A program made the translations under genes and the position numbers. The notes beneath the pieces were generated by a model. The model worked only from the letters and a program-made list of their open reading frames with translations. It ran no database searches and had not been told where the DNA came from. Below, in pieces: positions 1 to 8,333 of a stretch of DNA of 21,443 nucleotides. Source of the DNA: Bacteroidales bacterium. GTDB taxonomy: Bacteria; Bacteroidota; Bacteroidia; Bacteroidales; BM520. The stretch covers positions 1 to 21,443 of the forward strand of contig JAQVPY010000013.1 in the NCBI GenBank assembly GCA_028701815.1, written 5' to 3'. Position 1 is the stretch's first letter; each line of letters starts with the position of its first letter.

Positions 1-140
1 TTACTTACCTGATATTGTTTGCAAATTTCGGAAATTTTGCTCTGTTTTGATTCTATTTCCAAAACTTTTTTTCTTTTGAAACTTTCACTGAAATTTCTTC
101 TTAGGCGTTCCCCTGTTGTCATTTTAACTTCTGTTTTCAT
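1..140 (-). CDS. Transposase-like helix-turn-helix protein, partial (N-terminus only)
   Basis: Reading the minus strand from ATG at 140-138 gives an open frame of 46 complete codons that is cut by the left edge of the window. The peptide starts MKTEVKMTTGERLRRNFSES and continues FKRKKVLEIE...ISEICKQYQVS. It is basic, and the 'F-S-E-S-F-K...I-S-E-I-C-K-x-Y-x-V-S' pattern matches the first helix-turn-helix of IS3-type OrfA transposases and related Bacteroidota transposase ORFs. In those families this segment binds the element's terminal repeats. The catalytic part would lie outside the window. It is divergent from the thioredoxin-like gene at 192, only about 50 bp away. The family call rests on pattern recognition of a short fragment. 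A chromosomal HTH regulator is the alternative. Confidence 0.6.
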   Translation of the reverse strand, partial: MKTEVKMTTGERLRRNFSESFKRKKVLEIESKQSKISEICKQYQVS

Positions 141-185
141 TGTACTTTTTTTGATTTAAAAGTGGTCAACCTATTTCAGGCATTG
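141..185. mobile_element. Probable outer end of the insertion element whose transposase starts at 140
   Basis: If the partial minus-strand ORF is an IS3-type transposase, its left terminal repeat should lie directly upstream of its start, which is this 45-bp stretch. On the minus strand it reads TGCCTGAAATAGGTTGACCA followed by a CTTTT/AAAT-rich leader. The 'GGTTGACCACTTTTAA' block looks like an IS end, but only one end is present, so neither the inverted repeat nor a target duplication can be tested here. The exact boundary is a guess. Confidence 0.35.
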
Positions 186-191
186 ACAATT

Positions 192-1580
192 ATGAAGAGA
201 TTTTTACTTTTTTTTGCTGTGGCGATTATGAGTTTGAGCCTTTCAGCGCAATGTCCCTTAACGGAGGCTGTTGACTTTAATGCAACCGATATACATGGGA
301 CAGAAATCAACCTGTTTGAGATCCTCGATGGCGGGCAGTATGTTCTTATCGACTTTTTCTATACAACATGCGGCCCTTGCAATCAAGCGGTGCCGTTTGT
401 AGTAGAATCATATTCTGCTTTTGGATGCAATGAATTTGATGTTTTCTACATGGAAATCTCTCCTATTGACGGCGACGCAGCTCTTCAGACCTGGTGCTCA
501 ACATACGGAGTAGAATATCCGACTATCGGAACCAGCGGTAACGGAAGCAGTATATGCAGCACTTACGGCATAACCGCATATCCGACAGTAATATTAATAG
601 CACCTAATCATGATATAGTCATTCAGGATTTATGGCCGATCAACAATGCTCAAACCATCATCAATGCATTAACGGCACAGGGTCTTGAAGAGCACGAATG
701 CGGAGGAACTGTTGATCCGACAGTTGACATCTCAATTGGCGAGGTTACTGCCACATCCGTTGAGGCCACATTTACCCCGAATGACGCATGTCCTACCTAT
801 CATATTCTCATGAGTACCGAAGCGGAGATGCAAACATGGATGGTTATGTTTGGAAAGACATTGGAAGAGCTCGTTCAAATGTGGGGCATCGAATTACATG
901 AAACCGCCACCAACGTTTGGACAGGTCAGACCCCGAATACGGAATACACAGTATATGCTCTTCCTGTTGACGCAGAAGGAACCTTTTATGAATTACAGAC
1001 CGAAACAGCGACCACTCTTCAGTTAGGCGGAACAGGAATCTCCATCATAGATATCGCTGTTCAAGTGATAGATGAAACTTCGGTAAATACCACAGCAACA
1101 CCTAATGTGGAAACAGCAGAATACCACTACGGACTGATTACAAAAGAATATTTTGAAGAAGTAGGCGAAGAAGAAGCCATCCGATTAATCCGCGAAGACG
1201 GTTACCCATTGTATGCCGTTGATGAATGGACATGGTTGAATTTAATCCCCAACACCTACTATTATGCATTAGGAACCGGTCAAAACGCCAACGGCGAATG
1301 GGGCGAAACAACTCTCGTCGATTTTTATACTTCCACCGTAGGCATTGAAACCTCTGGTGAAAAGTTGATTCAACTCTTTCCAAATCCTGCAAATGACTAC
1401 ATCTCTGTTACAGGTGAAAACATCAGTAAAATAACCATATATAACGCTTTCGGTCAAAAGATCACAGAATATGAAACCTCTGACTCAAGTTTCGACATTC
1501 CAACAAGATCTTACAAAAACGGCATATATTTTATTAGAATTAACGACTCATATACAGAGCGTTTTGTGATTTCTCATTAA
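192..1580 (+). CDS. Exported thioredoxin-fold protein with T9SS C-terminal sorting domain
   Basis: Start: the frame is open from 162, but ATG 192 begins a clean signal peptide (MKRFLLFFAVAIMSLSLSAQ, cleavage after AQ), giving 462 aa. The upstream codons probably lie in the end of the neighbouring IS. Residues about 22-175 form a TlpA/thioredoxin-like domain with active-site motif CGPC (C60, C63) and the 'YPTVILIAP' strand near the cis-proline position. Two fibronectin-like beta segments follow (about 178-285 and 290-390). The C-terminal ~70 residues are a type-A T9SS sorting domain ('LFPNPANDY...ITIYNAFGQKI...NGIYFIRI'). It is therefore expected to cross the outer membrane and be anchored at the surface or released. 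A surface thioredoxin with such a domain is known in Porphyromonas (HBP35). Disulfide exchange on other exported proteins is a plausible but inferred role. The signal-peptide and sorting-domain calls are strong; the substrate is unknown. Confidence 0.85.
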   Translation: MKRFLLFFAVAIMSLSLSAQCPLTEAVDFNATDIHGTEINLFEILDGGQYVLIDFFYTTCGPCNQAVPFVVESYSAFGCNEFDVFYMEISPIDGDAALQTWCSTYGVEYPTIGTSGNGSSICSTYGITAYPTVILIAPNHDIVIQDLWPINNAQTIINALTAQGLEEHECGGTVDPTVDISIGEVTATSVEATFTPNDACPTYHILMSTEAEMQTWMVMFGKTLEELVQMWGIELHETATNVWTGQTPNTEYTVYALPVDAEGTFYELQTETATTLQLGGTGISIIDIAVQVIDETSVNTTATPNVETAEYHYGLITKEYFEEVGEEEAIRLIREDGYPLYAVDEWTWLNLIPNTYYYALGTGQNANGEWGETTLVDFYTSTVGIETSGEKLIQLFPNPANDYISVTGENISKITIYNAFGQKITEYETSDSSFDIPTRSYKNGIYFIRINDSYTERFVISH

Positions 1581-1627
1581 TTTCACAAACTATTACCTGT
1601 TACCTCATCTTATAGAAAGGTAATATC

Positions 1628-1667
1628 AAAAGGAATTGTTGGTATTGTTTCCGACAATTCCTTTTTT
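1628..1667 (+). terminator. Rho-independent terminator after the thioredoxin-like gene
   Basis: An inverted repeat GGAATTGTTGG (1632-1642) pairs with CCGACAATTCC (1651-1661) through one G-T wobble and an 8-nt loop. It is preceded by A residues and followed by six T residues (1662-1667). It lies 48 bp after the stop codon at 1580 and before lon, so it should end the upstream transcript. Confidence 0.85.
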
Positions 1668-1725
1668 ATGGCACGGTTTTTGACTTTATGGCGCAGTCCT
1701 AAGAAAAGTATTATTTTTTGACAAA

Positions 1726-4170
1726 ATGTCAGTTATGAGTAAATTTGATGAAATAAACAAAGATGTCATCATCTCGGCAGACAAGCTGGATGAGGCGCCA
1801 GATATAGCATTCCCAATATTAGACATGATAGAAGATGATGACGGCAAAAACGCCATGGCACCATCTACATTACCAATATTACCTCTTCGCAACACGGTAT
1901 TATTTCCCTACGTAATAATTCCCATTGCGATAGGGCGCGAGAAATCTCTCCGTCTTATAAAAGAAGCTTACGACTCCAAGAGTAAAACCATTGGTGTTGT
2001 AGCCCAGATCGATAGTGAGAATGTCTCACCGGCATATCTCGACCTATATAAAGTCGGTACCGTAGCAAAGATCATAAAACTGTTAAACATGCCCGACGGC
2101 ACTGTAACAGCCATCATACAGGGGAAGAGCAGATTTCAACTTGACGGTCTTGTCCAGACCGATCCGTATATGGTCGCCAAGGTTGTAAGCTATGGCAAAA
2201 AGAGTTCAACAAAGACAAAAAGTGAGTTGACGGCCTTGATACCTACAATAAAAGATCTCGCAATTCAGGTGATTGAGAAATCGCCGAATATTCCGAATGA
2301 AGTTACCATGGCTCTTCAAAATATCGACTCGCCATATTTCGTAATCAATTACGTATCCAACTATTTGGACATCTCAGTTGCCGAAAAGCAGCGACTGCTT
2401 GAATGTACGAGTTTCATTGAGCATGCAACGAAGCTAACCGATTATCTCACCGAAGAGTTGAAGATGTTAGAAGTAAGAAACCAGATTGAGAAGAAGGTTA
2501 AAGTCGACATCGACAAACAGCAGCGAGAATATATACTCAACCAGCAGTTGAAAACCATTCAGGAAGAGCTGGGAGGGACGCCTAATGTTCAGGACATAGA
2601 AGAATTGCAAGCCAAGGCGAAAAATAAAAAATGGAATTCGGAAGTCAAAGAAACTTTTGAAAAAGAGTTGGCAAAGCTTCAGAGGATGAATCCGATTGCC
2701 ATGGAGTATTCCATACAGAAAAACTATTTAGACACCATTGTAGGGCTGCCATGGAATGAATATACAGAAGACGACTTTAATCAGGAAAGAGCGCAGAAGA
2801 TATTGGACAGGGATCATTACGGACTTGAAAACGTTAAAGACAGAATACTTGAATATTTAGCCGTATTGAAGTTGAAAAACGACATGCGCTCCCCTATCTT
2901 ATGTTTAGTCGGTCCTCCGGGTGTCGGCAAGACCTCTTTAGGCAAATCCATAGCAGATGCCGTATCCAGGAGTTATGTTAGAATGTCCTTGGGCGGTTTA
3001 CAGGATGAGGCTGAAATAAGGGGACATCGTAAGACTTATATCGGTGCAATGCCGGGACGAGTAATCCAGAGCATCCTAAAGGCCAAATCTGCAAATCCGG
3101 TCTTTATTTTAGATGAGATTGACAAAGTCGGCGGTATGAGTACCAGCGGCGACCCGTCGTCTGCTTTATTGGAGCTTCTCGACCCCGAACAAAACCGCAA
3201 TTTCTATGACAACTTTGTTGAGATGGAATTCGACCTGTCGAGGGTTTTATTTATTGCTACTGCCAACACACTCTCCACTGTTCACCCTGCCCTTCGTGAC
3301 AGGATGGAGATTATAGAAATTAACGGTTATCTGCACGATGAAAAACGAGAGATTGCCAATAGGCATCTTGTACCGAAGCAGCTCGCCGAACACGGCGTAA
3401 AGCCAAAACAAGTCGTATTCCCGCAAGAAGTCATCGACTTTATTATCAACGAATACACGCGCGAATCAGGAGTCAGGTTGTTAGATAAAAACATAGCAAA
3501 GGTTATCAGAAACAGAGCTCGTCTTATTGCTAACGACGAAAAGTACAAGAAGACGCTGACTAAGAATGATATAACAGCCATACTCGGACATCCTAAAGTG
3601 ATGCGAGAGAACATGTTGTCTGAGCCTTTAGTCGGCGTAGTAACAGGGTTAGCATGGACTGCCGTGGGAGGAGAAATATTATTTGTTGAGTCAGCCCTAT
3701 CGAAGGGCACAGGCCAGTTATCGGTAACCGGCAACTTAGGCGATGTGATGAAAGAGTCTGCAAATTTGGCATTTGAATTTCTGAAAGCCAACGCAGATAA
3801 GTTCGGGATCAACTATGATGACATCACTGCAAAAGATGTCTATATACACTTTCCTGAAGGGGCCACGCCCAAAGACGGACCATCAGCAGGTATTACTATT
3901 CTTACATCTTTGATATCTATATTCACAGGCAAAAAGGTAAAAAACGACCTCGCCATGACAGGAGAGATAACCTTAAGGGGAAAAGTCCTTCCTGTCGGCG
4001 GCATTAAAGAGAAGATCCTTGCTGCCAAGCGTGCTAAGATAACCACTATCATCCTTTCGGAAGATAACAGAGGCGATATCGAAGAGATCAAAAAAGAATA
4101 TCTTGAGGGATTAACATTCAGGTATATCTCTCCCATGACAGAGATACAAGATTTAGCTTTTATAAAATGA
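1726..4170 (+). CDS. lon: ATP-dependent Lon protease
   Basis: Cytoplasmic AAA+ serine protease that degrades misfolded and regulatory proteins. The 814-aa length and order fit LonA: an N-terminal substrate-binding domain (about 50-250, 'LPILPLRNTVLFPYVIIPI'), a coiled-coil linker (about 250-345, 'KQQREYILNQQLKTIQEELG'), an AAA+ module and a proteolytic domain. Walker A is GPPGVGKT at 396-403 and Walker B is 'VFILDEIDKV'. The Ser-Lys dyad is S720 (in DGPSAG) and K763 (in GGIKEK), with the 43-residue spacing seen in E. coli S679/K722. ATG 1726 is the first start; ATG 1735 (MSKF) is an alternative. It stands alone on this strand after a terminator. Its last 11 bp overlap the end of the convergent porE-like gene. 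No clear promoter could be fixed. Confidence 0.98.
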   Translation: MSVMSKFDEINKDVIISADKLDEAPDIAFPILDMIEDDDGKNAMAPSTLPILPLRNTVLFPYVIIPIAIGREKSLRLIKEAYDSKSKTIGVVAQIDSENVSPAYLDLYKVGTVAKIIKLLNMPDGTVTAIIQGKSRFQLDGLVQTDPYMVAKVVSYGKKSSTKTKSELTALIPTIKDLAIQVIEKSPNIPNEVTMALQNIDSPYFVINYVSNYLDISVAEKQRLLECTSFIEHATKLTDYLTEELKMLEVRNQIEKKVKVDIDKQQREYILNQQLKTIQEELGGTPNVQDIEELQAKAKNKKWNSEVKETFEKELAKLQRMNPIAMEYSIQKNYLDTIVGLPWNEYTEDDFNQERAQKILDRDHYGLENVKDRILEYLAVLKLKNDMRSPILCLVGPPGVGKTSLGKSIADAVSRSYVRMSLGGLQDEAEIRGHRKTYIGAMPGRVIQSILKAKSANPVFILDEIDKVGGMSTSGDPSSALLELLDPEQNRNFYDNFVEMEFDLSRVLFIATANTLSTVHPALRDRMEIIEINGYLHDEKREIANRHLVPKQLAEHGVKPKQVVFPQEVIDFIINEYTRESGVRLLDKNIAKVIRNRARLIANDEKYKKTLTKNDITAILGHPKVMRENMLSEPLVGVVTGLAWTAVGGEILFVESALSKGTGQLSVTGNLGDVMKESANLAFEFLKANADKFGINYDDITAKDVYIHFPEGATPKDGPSAGITILTSLISIFTGKKVKNDLAMTGEITLRGKVLPVGGIKEKILAAKRAKITTIILSEDNRGDIEEIKKEYLEGLTFRYISPMTEIQDLAFIK

Positions 4171-6067
4171 TGAATTCCGTGCGGCGATTAGCAGCTCTAC
4201 CATCTTCGGTATCGTTAGTCGCCACAGGGTTTTCCTGTCCATACCCCTTATAGCTCAGCCGAGTAGCAGGTATCCCCTTCCCTATTAAATATTCATATAC
4301 GGCTCTGGCTCTATTCTTAGAGAGGGTCATATTATGCTCTACAGTACCCGTGTTATCAGTATAACCACGCACCTCGAAATTATATCCGCCGTTGAGTTTT
4401 ATAAATTTCACTATTCTGTCAAGTTCCAAAAATGAAGACGATTCAAGTTGATAGCTATCGAGAGCAAAAACGATATTTCTCGCCACGAATTCCTTTGTTG
4501 TAGACAGAGGCGACAGTCGGATATTTCTAACCTTCTCTGTTTCAGCAGTAGAGATGTTATTTTCCGAGAACATCATATAACCTTCGCACGAAACGGTAAT
4601 GCCGAAATATTCATCCTCCTTCAGGCATAATTTAAATTTACCGTCGTCGGAGGTATTAATAGAGTAAAAATTTTCAGCATCCGCCGAATTCATTTCGACA
4701 AGTGCCTTAAGCGGCATTTGTGTCACGGCATCCACAACTACTCCATCCACGCATACTGTCGATGACGGGCGTATTTGTTCCGGGATTTCGAAAGAATATA
4801 TATCGAAATTATTCTTACCAAATGCAGAAGAGATATATCCGATATGTCCGTCGGGAGAAACGATAAAGCATTGTTGGGCATTTTTATCATTAATCGGATA
4901 TCCGAGATTTTCGGGTTTATCCTCAGTATCACCATTCAGATCCACTTTAAAGAGGTCGAGGTCGCCGAGTCCCGGGTGACCATCTGAAGAGAAATACAGG
5001 GTATGGGCATCGAAATGGATAAATGGGGTAAACTCATCTCTATTAGTATTAATTCTATTACCGAGGTTATAGGCGTTAGAGAAGTCTCCGTTTTCATCTC
5101 TAATAGCGTACCATATATCGGATTTTCCAAAGCCCCCGGGTCGGTTACTGACGAAGAAGAGAGTCTTTCCGTCAGAAGACATACAGGGTTGTGATTCCCA
5201 ATAGCGGGTATTAACCGGTGAGCCGAGGTTGAACGGTTTCGACCACTTCTCGCCATTTCTTTCGGAGCAGTAGATATCGCAGCTTCCGAGTCCGTCATTG
5301 TTATTACATGCAGCAAATAGCAGCAGGTTTCCGTCGGGCGAGAGAGTCACGGCGCTACAGTATTCCAGTTCGGGGGCTACGTCACCGGCGGGGAACACAT
5401 TAGATGTGGTATCATCCATTTGTGCGAAGAAAACTGTTTCTTCGAGAGTCTTATGAACATAAAAGTCTCCTGCGACCAAAGCTGAATCCGTCACTCTTCG
5501 GGTAAAAATCAGCCATTTATTGTCGGAAGATATTGCGTTTACGAACTCATCATGAGGGGAATTAATCGCATCTTTCAAGGAGACGAGGTTTATATCGAGT
5601 GGGTTGTTCAGTAATATTTCCGCCACAGATATAACATTCAGCAATGAGTCCACAAAGCGATAGTCGGCAGCGGATTCAATTCCGTCATTTTTATGCTTTT
5701 CGAGAAAGTGTTTAGCCTGAGCAAATTGGCCGCAGGAAAAATAACAATATCCTATTTTAAGAAATGGTTTTTCATTAGGCATATAAAGTATTTTATTTGC
5801 GGCGTACATATATTCCGCAGCGGAGCAATAGTCCTCAAGTTCCAGCAGCACATACGCTTTCAACATTAACGCGTCTCTATACAAAGAATCTATTCTCAAG
5901 CATTTATCAATTTGAGTCAGTGCCTCATCATATATTTTATCATAATATAGATTTTCGGCTATCTCAAGTTGTCTCAAGGCTTTTTTAGAGGGTTGATTTT
6001 GTGAAAGGCAAGCGTTACTACTGAATATACACAGCAGCAGCAGCAGCAGCAGTAATCGTTTAGGCAT
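4160..6067 (-). CDS. porE: PorE-like outer-membrane protein (TPR, beta-propeller, CRD, OmpA domain)
   Basis: 635-aa exported protein. The leader MPKRLLLLLLLLCIFSSNAC could be a lipoprotein signal (C20, weak lipobox S-N-A-C) or an ordinary one cleaved near SQ. TPR-like helices (about 27-130) are followed by PD40/WD40-type beta-propeller blades ('SPDGNLLLFAA' 243, 'SSDGKTLFFVSNRPGGFGKSDI' region 298, 'DAHTLYFSSDG' 353, 'SPDGHIGYISS' 404). Next come a carboxypeptidase-regulatory-like beta fold (about 437-520) and an OmpA C-terminal peptidoglycan-binding domain (about 525-635, with D571 and R586 in the binding motif). This four-domain order is that described for PorE of Porphyromonas, a T9SS component that links the trans-envelope complex to peptidoglycan. 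Other OmpA/PD40 proteins share parts of it, so the gene symbol is tentative. It is last in the minus-strand block; corrected folD would overlap its start by 8 bp. Confidence 0.8.
   Translation of the reverse strand: MPKRLLLLLLLLCIFSSNACLSQNQPSKKALRQLEIAENLYYDKIYDEALTQIDKCLRIDSLYRDALMLKAYVLLELEDYCSAAEYMYAANKILYMPNEKPFLKIGYCYFSCGQFAQAKHFLEKHKNDGIESAADYRFVDSLLNVISVAEILLNNPLDINLVSLKDAINSPHDEFVNAISSDNKWLIFTRRVTDSALVAGDFYVHKTLEETVFFAQMDDTTSNVFPAGDVAPELEYCSAVTLSPDGNLLLFAACNNNDGLGSCDIYCSERNGEKWSKPFNLGSPVNTRYWESQPCMSSDGKTLFFVSNRPGGFGKSDIWYAIRDENGDFSNAYNLGNRINTNRDEFTPFIHFDAHTLYFSSDGHPGLGDLDLFKVDLNGDTEDKPENLGYPINDKNAQQCFIVSPDGHIGYISSAFGKNNFDIYSFEIPEQIRPSSTVCVDGVVVDAVTQMPLKALVEMNSADAENFYSINTSDDGKFKLCLKEDEYFGITVSCEGYMMFSENNISTAETEKVRNIRLSPLSTTKEFVARNIVFALDSYQLESSSFLELDRIVKFIKLNGGYNFEVRGYTDNTGTVEHNMTLSKNRARAVYEYLIGKGIPATRLSYKGYGQENPVATNDTEDGRAANRRTEFIIL
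6032..6052 (-). repeat. (CTG)7 trinucleotide tract in the porE-like signal peptide
   Basis: Seven perfect CAG units on the plus strand are seven CTG leucine codons in the minus-strand gene. With the TTA codon before them they give eight consecutive leucines in the hydrophobic core of the signal peptide. Gain or loss of units would change core length without shifting the frame. Confidence 0.95.
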
Positions 6068-6125
6068 TTTTATTCTTATAAGACTTCAATGTATTAAGGA
6101 TCAATCCTGTTATCGTCATTGGTCC
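6060..6125 (-). other. folD: Out-of-frame C-terminal tail of folD
   Basis: This stretch encodes the conserved FolD C-terminal helix in the +1-shifted frame, starting GPMTITGLILNT and ending at TAA 6062-6060. Only a single missing G separates it from the main frame. In the corrected reading its stop overlaps the porE-like start codon (ATG 6067-6065) by 8 bp, an arrangement typical of coupled operon genes. Confidence 0.9.
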
Positions 6126-6937
6126 ACACCTCCCGGAACGGGGGTAATAAAAGAAGCTTTTTTAGAGACCTCGGCAAAATCCACGTCGCCGACAAGGGCA
6201 AAGCCGGATTTTGTTTCGAGGGAGGGCACTCTGTTAGTACCGACGTCGATAACGACAGCGCCTTCTTTAACCATATCGGCGGTAATAAAATTAGGATGAC
6301 CAATAGCAGCAATAAGTATATCGGCTTCGAGACACACCTTTTGTATATCGGCAGTCTTACTATGGCAGAGGGTGACGGTACAATTTCCCGGGTTTGCTTT
6401 TCTTGACAGGAGGATACTCACGGGGGTACCGACGATATTACTTCTTCCGACTACAACGCAATGTTTTCCTTCTGTTTCTATCTGATAATATTCGAGTAAT
6501 TTCAAGATACCCAATGGAGTTGCCGGCAGGAACGTATCGATCCCTGCGACCATTTTTCCTACATTTTGGGGGTGAAATCCGTCGACGTCCTTATAAACGG
6601 ACACTGCATTGATAACAGCATCTTTATCTATATGAGCAGGAAGAGGAAGTTGTACGATAACGCCATCAACCTCAGGATCGTTATTAGCGAAATCCACGAC
6701 GCCCAAGAGTTCTTCCTGGGAGACATTAGAGGGAAGTTCATACACAGAAGACATCATACCCACGGAATGGCAGGCTTTTTCTTTATTTCTTACGTAGGTA
6801 TGACTTGCGGGGTCATCACCGACAATAATAGCCACGAGATGTGGGGCTCTTTTGCCGGAATCTAAAATTTGTGCCACTTCTTTTTTTATATCCTCTTTTA
6901 TGGATGTTGCGACTTCTTTACCGTCGATTATTTTCAT
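6116..6937 (-). CDS. folD: Bifunctional methylenetetrahydrofolate dehydrogenase / methenyltetrahydrofolate cyclohydrolase, 3' end frameshifted
   Basis: Cytoplasmic one-carbon enzyme interconverting 5,10-methylene-, 5,10-methenyl- and 10-formyl-tetrahydrofolate. Visible motifs are the YxxxK catalytic pair (Y48, K52), QLPLP (97-101), KDVDG (116-120), the nucleotide-binding VGRSNIVG (163-170) and DVGTNR (231-236). As read, the protein stops at 273 aa after TPVPGGV-DQ, where the family has PGGVGPMT. Adding one G in the GG run at 6124-6125 restores GPMTITGL...NTLKSYK and continues to a stop at 6062-6060. That gives 292 aa, a normal FolD length. The gene is therefore intact apart from a one-base deletion. 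An assembly or sequencing error is the simplest explanation; a true mutation is possible. It lies 18 bp after ffh and upstream of the porE-like gene. Confidence 0.95.
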   Translation of the reverse strand: MKIIDGKEVATSIKEDIKKEVAQILDSGKRAPHLVAIIVGDDPASHTYVRNKEKACHSVGMMSSVYELPSNVSQEELLGVVDFANNDPEVDGVIVQLPLPAHIDKDAVINAVSVYKDVDGFHPQNVGKMVAGIDTFLPATPLGILKLLEYYQIETEGKHCVVVGRSNIVGTPVSILLSRKANPGNCTVTLCHSKTADIQKVCLEADILIAAIGHPNFITADMVKEGAVVIDVGTNRVPSLETKSGFALVGDVDFAEVSKKASFITPVPGGVDQ

Positions 6938-6955
6938 ATCAAAATATATTATAGA

Positions 6956-8287
6956 TTATTTTTTACCTTTCATTGCACGCATCATATTATTTCTTCCCTC
7001 CTTGCTCGACATCATTTTCATCATCTTTTTAGTATCCCCGAACTGTTTAAGGAGTTGGTTGACTTCCGTAACAGAGGTACCGCTACCTTTAGCAATTCTT
7101 CTACGGCGATTACCGTCGATAATAACGGGGTTAGCGCGTTCTTCCGGGGTCATGGAATATATGATAGCTTCCACGCTCTTAAAAGCGTCATCGTCGATAT
7201 CCATATCTTTCACCATCTTGCCGGCACCGGGGATCATACCCATAAGATCCTTCATATTCCCCATTTTCTTAATCTGTTTTATTTGGGCGAGGAAGTCATC
7301 AAAGTTAAAGGTATTCTTCGCAATTTTGCGTTGAAGTTTTTTAGCTTCTTCTTCATCGAACTGTTCCTGGGCTTTTTCCACGAAAGAAACGATGTCACCC
7401 ATTCCCAGGATTCTATCAGCCATACGTTTAGGATAGAAGACATCTATAGCATCCATTTTTTCGCCCACGCCGACGAATTTGATAGGTTTATCTACCACAG
7501 CTTTGATAGTCAGAGCGGCACCACCGCGGGTATCGCCATCGAGTTTTGTAAGCACCACGCCATCGTAATCAATTTTATCATAGAAGGCTTTTGCAGTATT
7601 AACGGCATCCTGACCGGTCATAGAGTCGACGACAAATAGCGTTTCCTGCGGTTTAACATTGTCCTTGATAGCAGCTATCTCGTTCATCATCTCCTCATCC
7701 ACTGCGAGTCGACCCGCAGTATCTATTATCACGGCTGAATAGCCCATTTCACGGGCATACTTAATAGCATCCTTAGCAATTTTAACCGGATCTTTACAAT
7801 CGGTGTCGGAGTAAACGGGGACATTTATCGACTCACCGAGGACTTTAAGCTGGTCAATAGCGGCGGGACGGTATACGTCGCCTGCTACAAGCAACGGCTT
7901 TTTAGATTTTTTATTCCTTATATAATTGGCAAGTTTAGCAGAGAACGTCGTTTTACCTGAGCCTTGCAGACCGGCAATCAGGATAATGGAAGGACTTCCC
8001 TTAAGGTCTATTTCCGTGTGTTCGCCTCCCATCAGGGCCGTGAGTTCGTCATGAACTATCTTGACGAGCAGTTGGCTGGGAGAAACAGAGACGAGAATCT
8101 TTTGTCCGAGCGCTTTTTCCTTTATACTGTCGGTAAATGTTTTTGCGACCTTATAGCTTACGTCGGCTTCAATCAGAGCCTTTCTTACATCTTTCAGGGT
8201 TTCCGCAACATTAATTTCAGTAATATAACCTTGTCCCTTTAAAATTTTAAAGGACCTCTCCAATCTTTCACTTAAACTTTCAAACAT
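6956..8287 (-). CDS. ffh: Signal recognition particle protein Ffh (SRP54)
   Basis: GTPase that, with 4.5S RNA, binds signal sequences on nascent chains and delivers them to FtsY and SecYEG at the inner membrane. The 443-aa protein has the N domain (1-90) and the G domain with GLQGSGKT (106-113), DTAGR (189-193) and TKLDGD (247-252). The methionine-rich M domain runs from about 297 to the end, with the RNA-binding 'RRRRIAKGSGT' at 394-404 and a final KMMKMM / NNMMRAMKGKK tail. Length and motif order are complete. It lies between thyA (46-bp AT-rich gap upstream) and folD (18 bp downstream) on the minus strand. Given the number of exported proteins nearby it is a relevant neighbour, but it is a universal housekeeping gene. 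Confidence 0.98.
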   Translation of the reverse strand: MFESLSERLERSFKILKGQGYITEINVAETLKDVRKALIEADVSYKVAKTFTDSIKEKALGQKILVSVSPSQLLVKIVHDELTALMGGEHTEIDLKGSPSIILIAGLQGSGKTTFSAKLANYIRNKKSKKPLLVAGDVYRPAAIDQLKVLGESINVPVYSDTDCKDPVKIAKDAIKYAREMGYSAVIIDTAGRLAVDEEMMNEIAAIKDNVKPQETLFVVDSMTGQDAVNTAKAFYDKIDYDGVVLTKLDGDTRGGAALTIKAVVDKPIKFVGVGEKMDAIDVFYPKRMADRILGMGDIVSFVEKAQEQFDEEEAKKLQRKIAKNTFNFDDFLAQIKQIKKMGNMKDLMGMIPGAGKMVKDMDIDDDAFKSVEAIIYSMTPEERANPVIIDGNRRRRIAKGSGTSVTEVNQLLKQFGDTKKMMKMMSSKEGRNNMMRAMKGKK

Positions 8288-8333
8288 AATGTTGTTATTA
8301 TTAAATAGTTGTTATTTTTAATTAAATTAATTA

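Noticed and set aside
183..190. TTGACA-like -35 box just before ATG 192
   Set aside because: It is too close to the start codon to act as a -35 box, and Bacteroidota promoters use a different consensus.
1712..1720. TATTTTTTG as a -7 box for lon
   Set aside because: It has one base too many for TAnnTTTG, lies almost on the start codon and has no properly spaced -33 box.
6032..6052. CRISPR-like or tandem-repeat array
   Set aside because: It is a plain trinucleotide tract inside a coding sequence, with no spacers.
6116..6130. Programmed -1/+1 frameshift in folD
   Set aside because: There is no slippery heptamer or downstream structure evident and FolD is not known to use recoding; a missing G is simpler.
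6869..7639. 256-aa plus-strand frame, rich in His and Phe, opposite ffh
   Set aside because: Its composition mirrors the antisense of ffh codons; no motif or start signal supports it.
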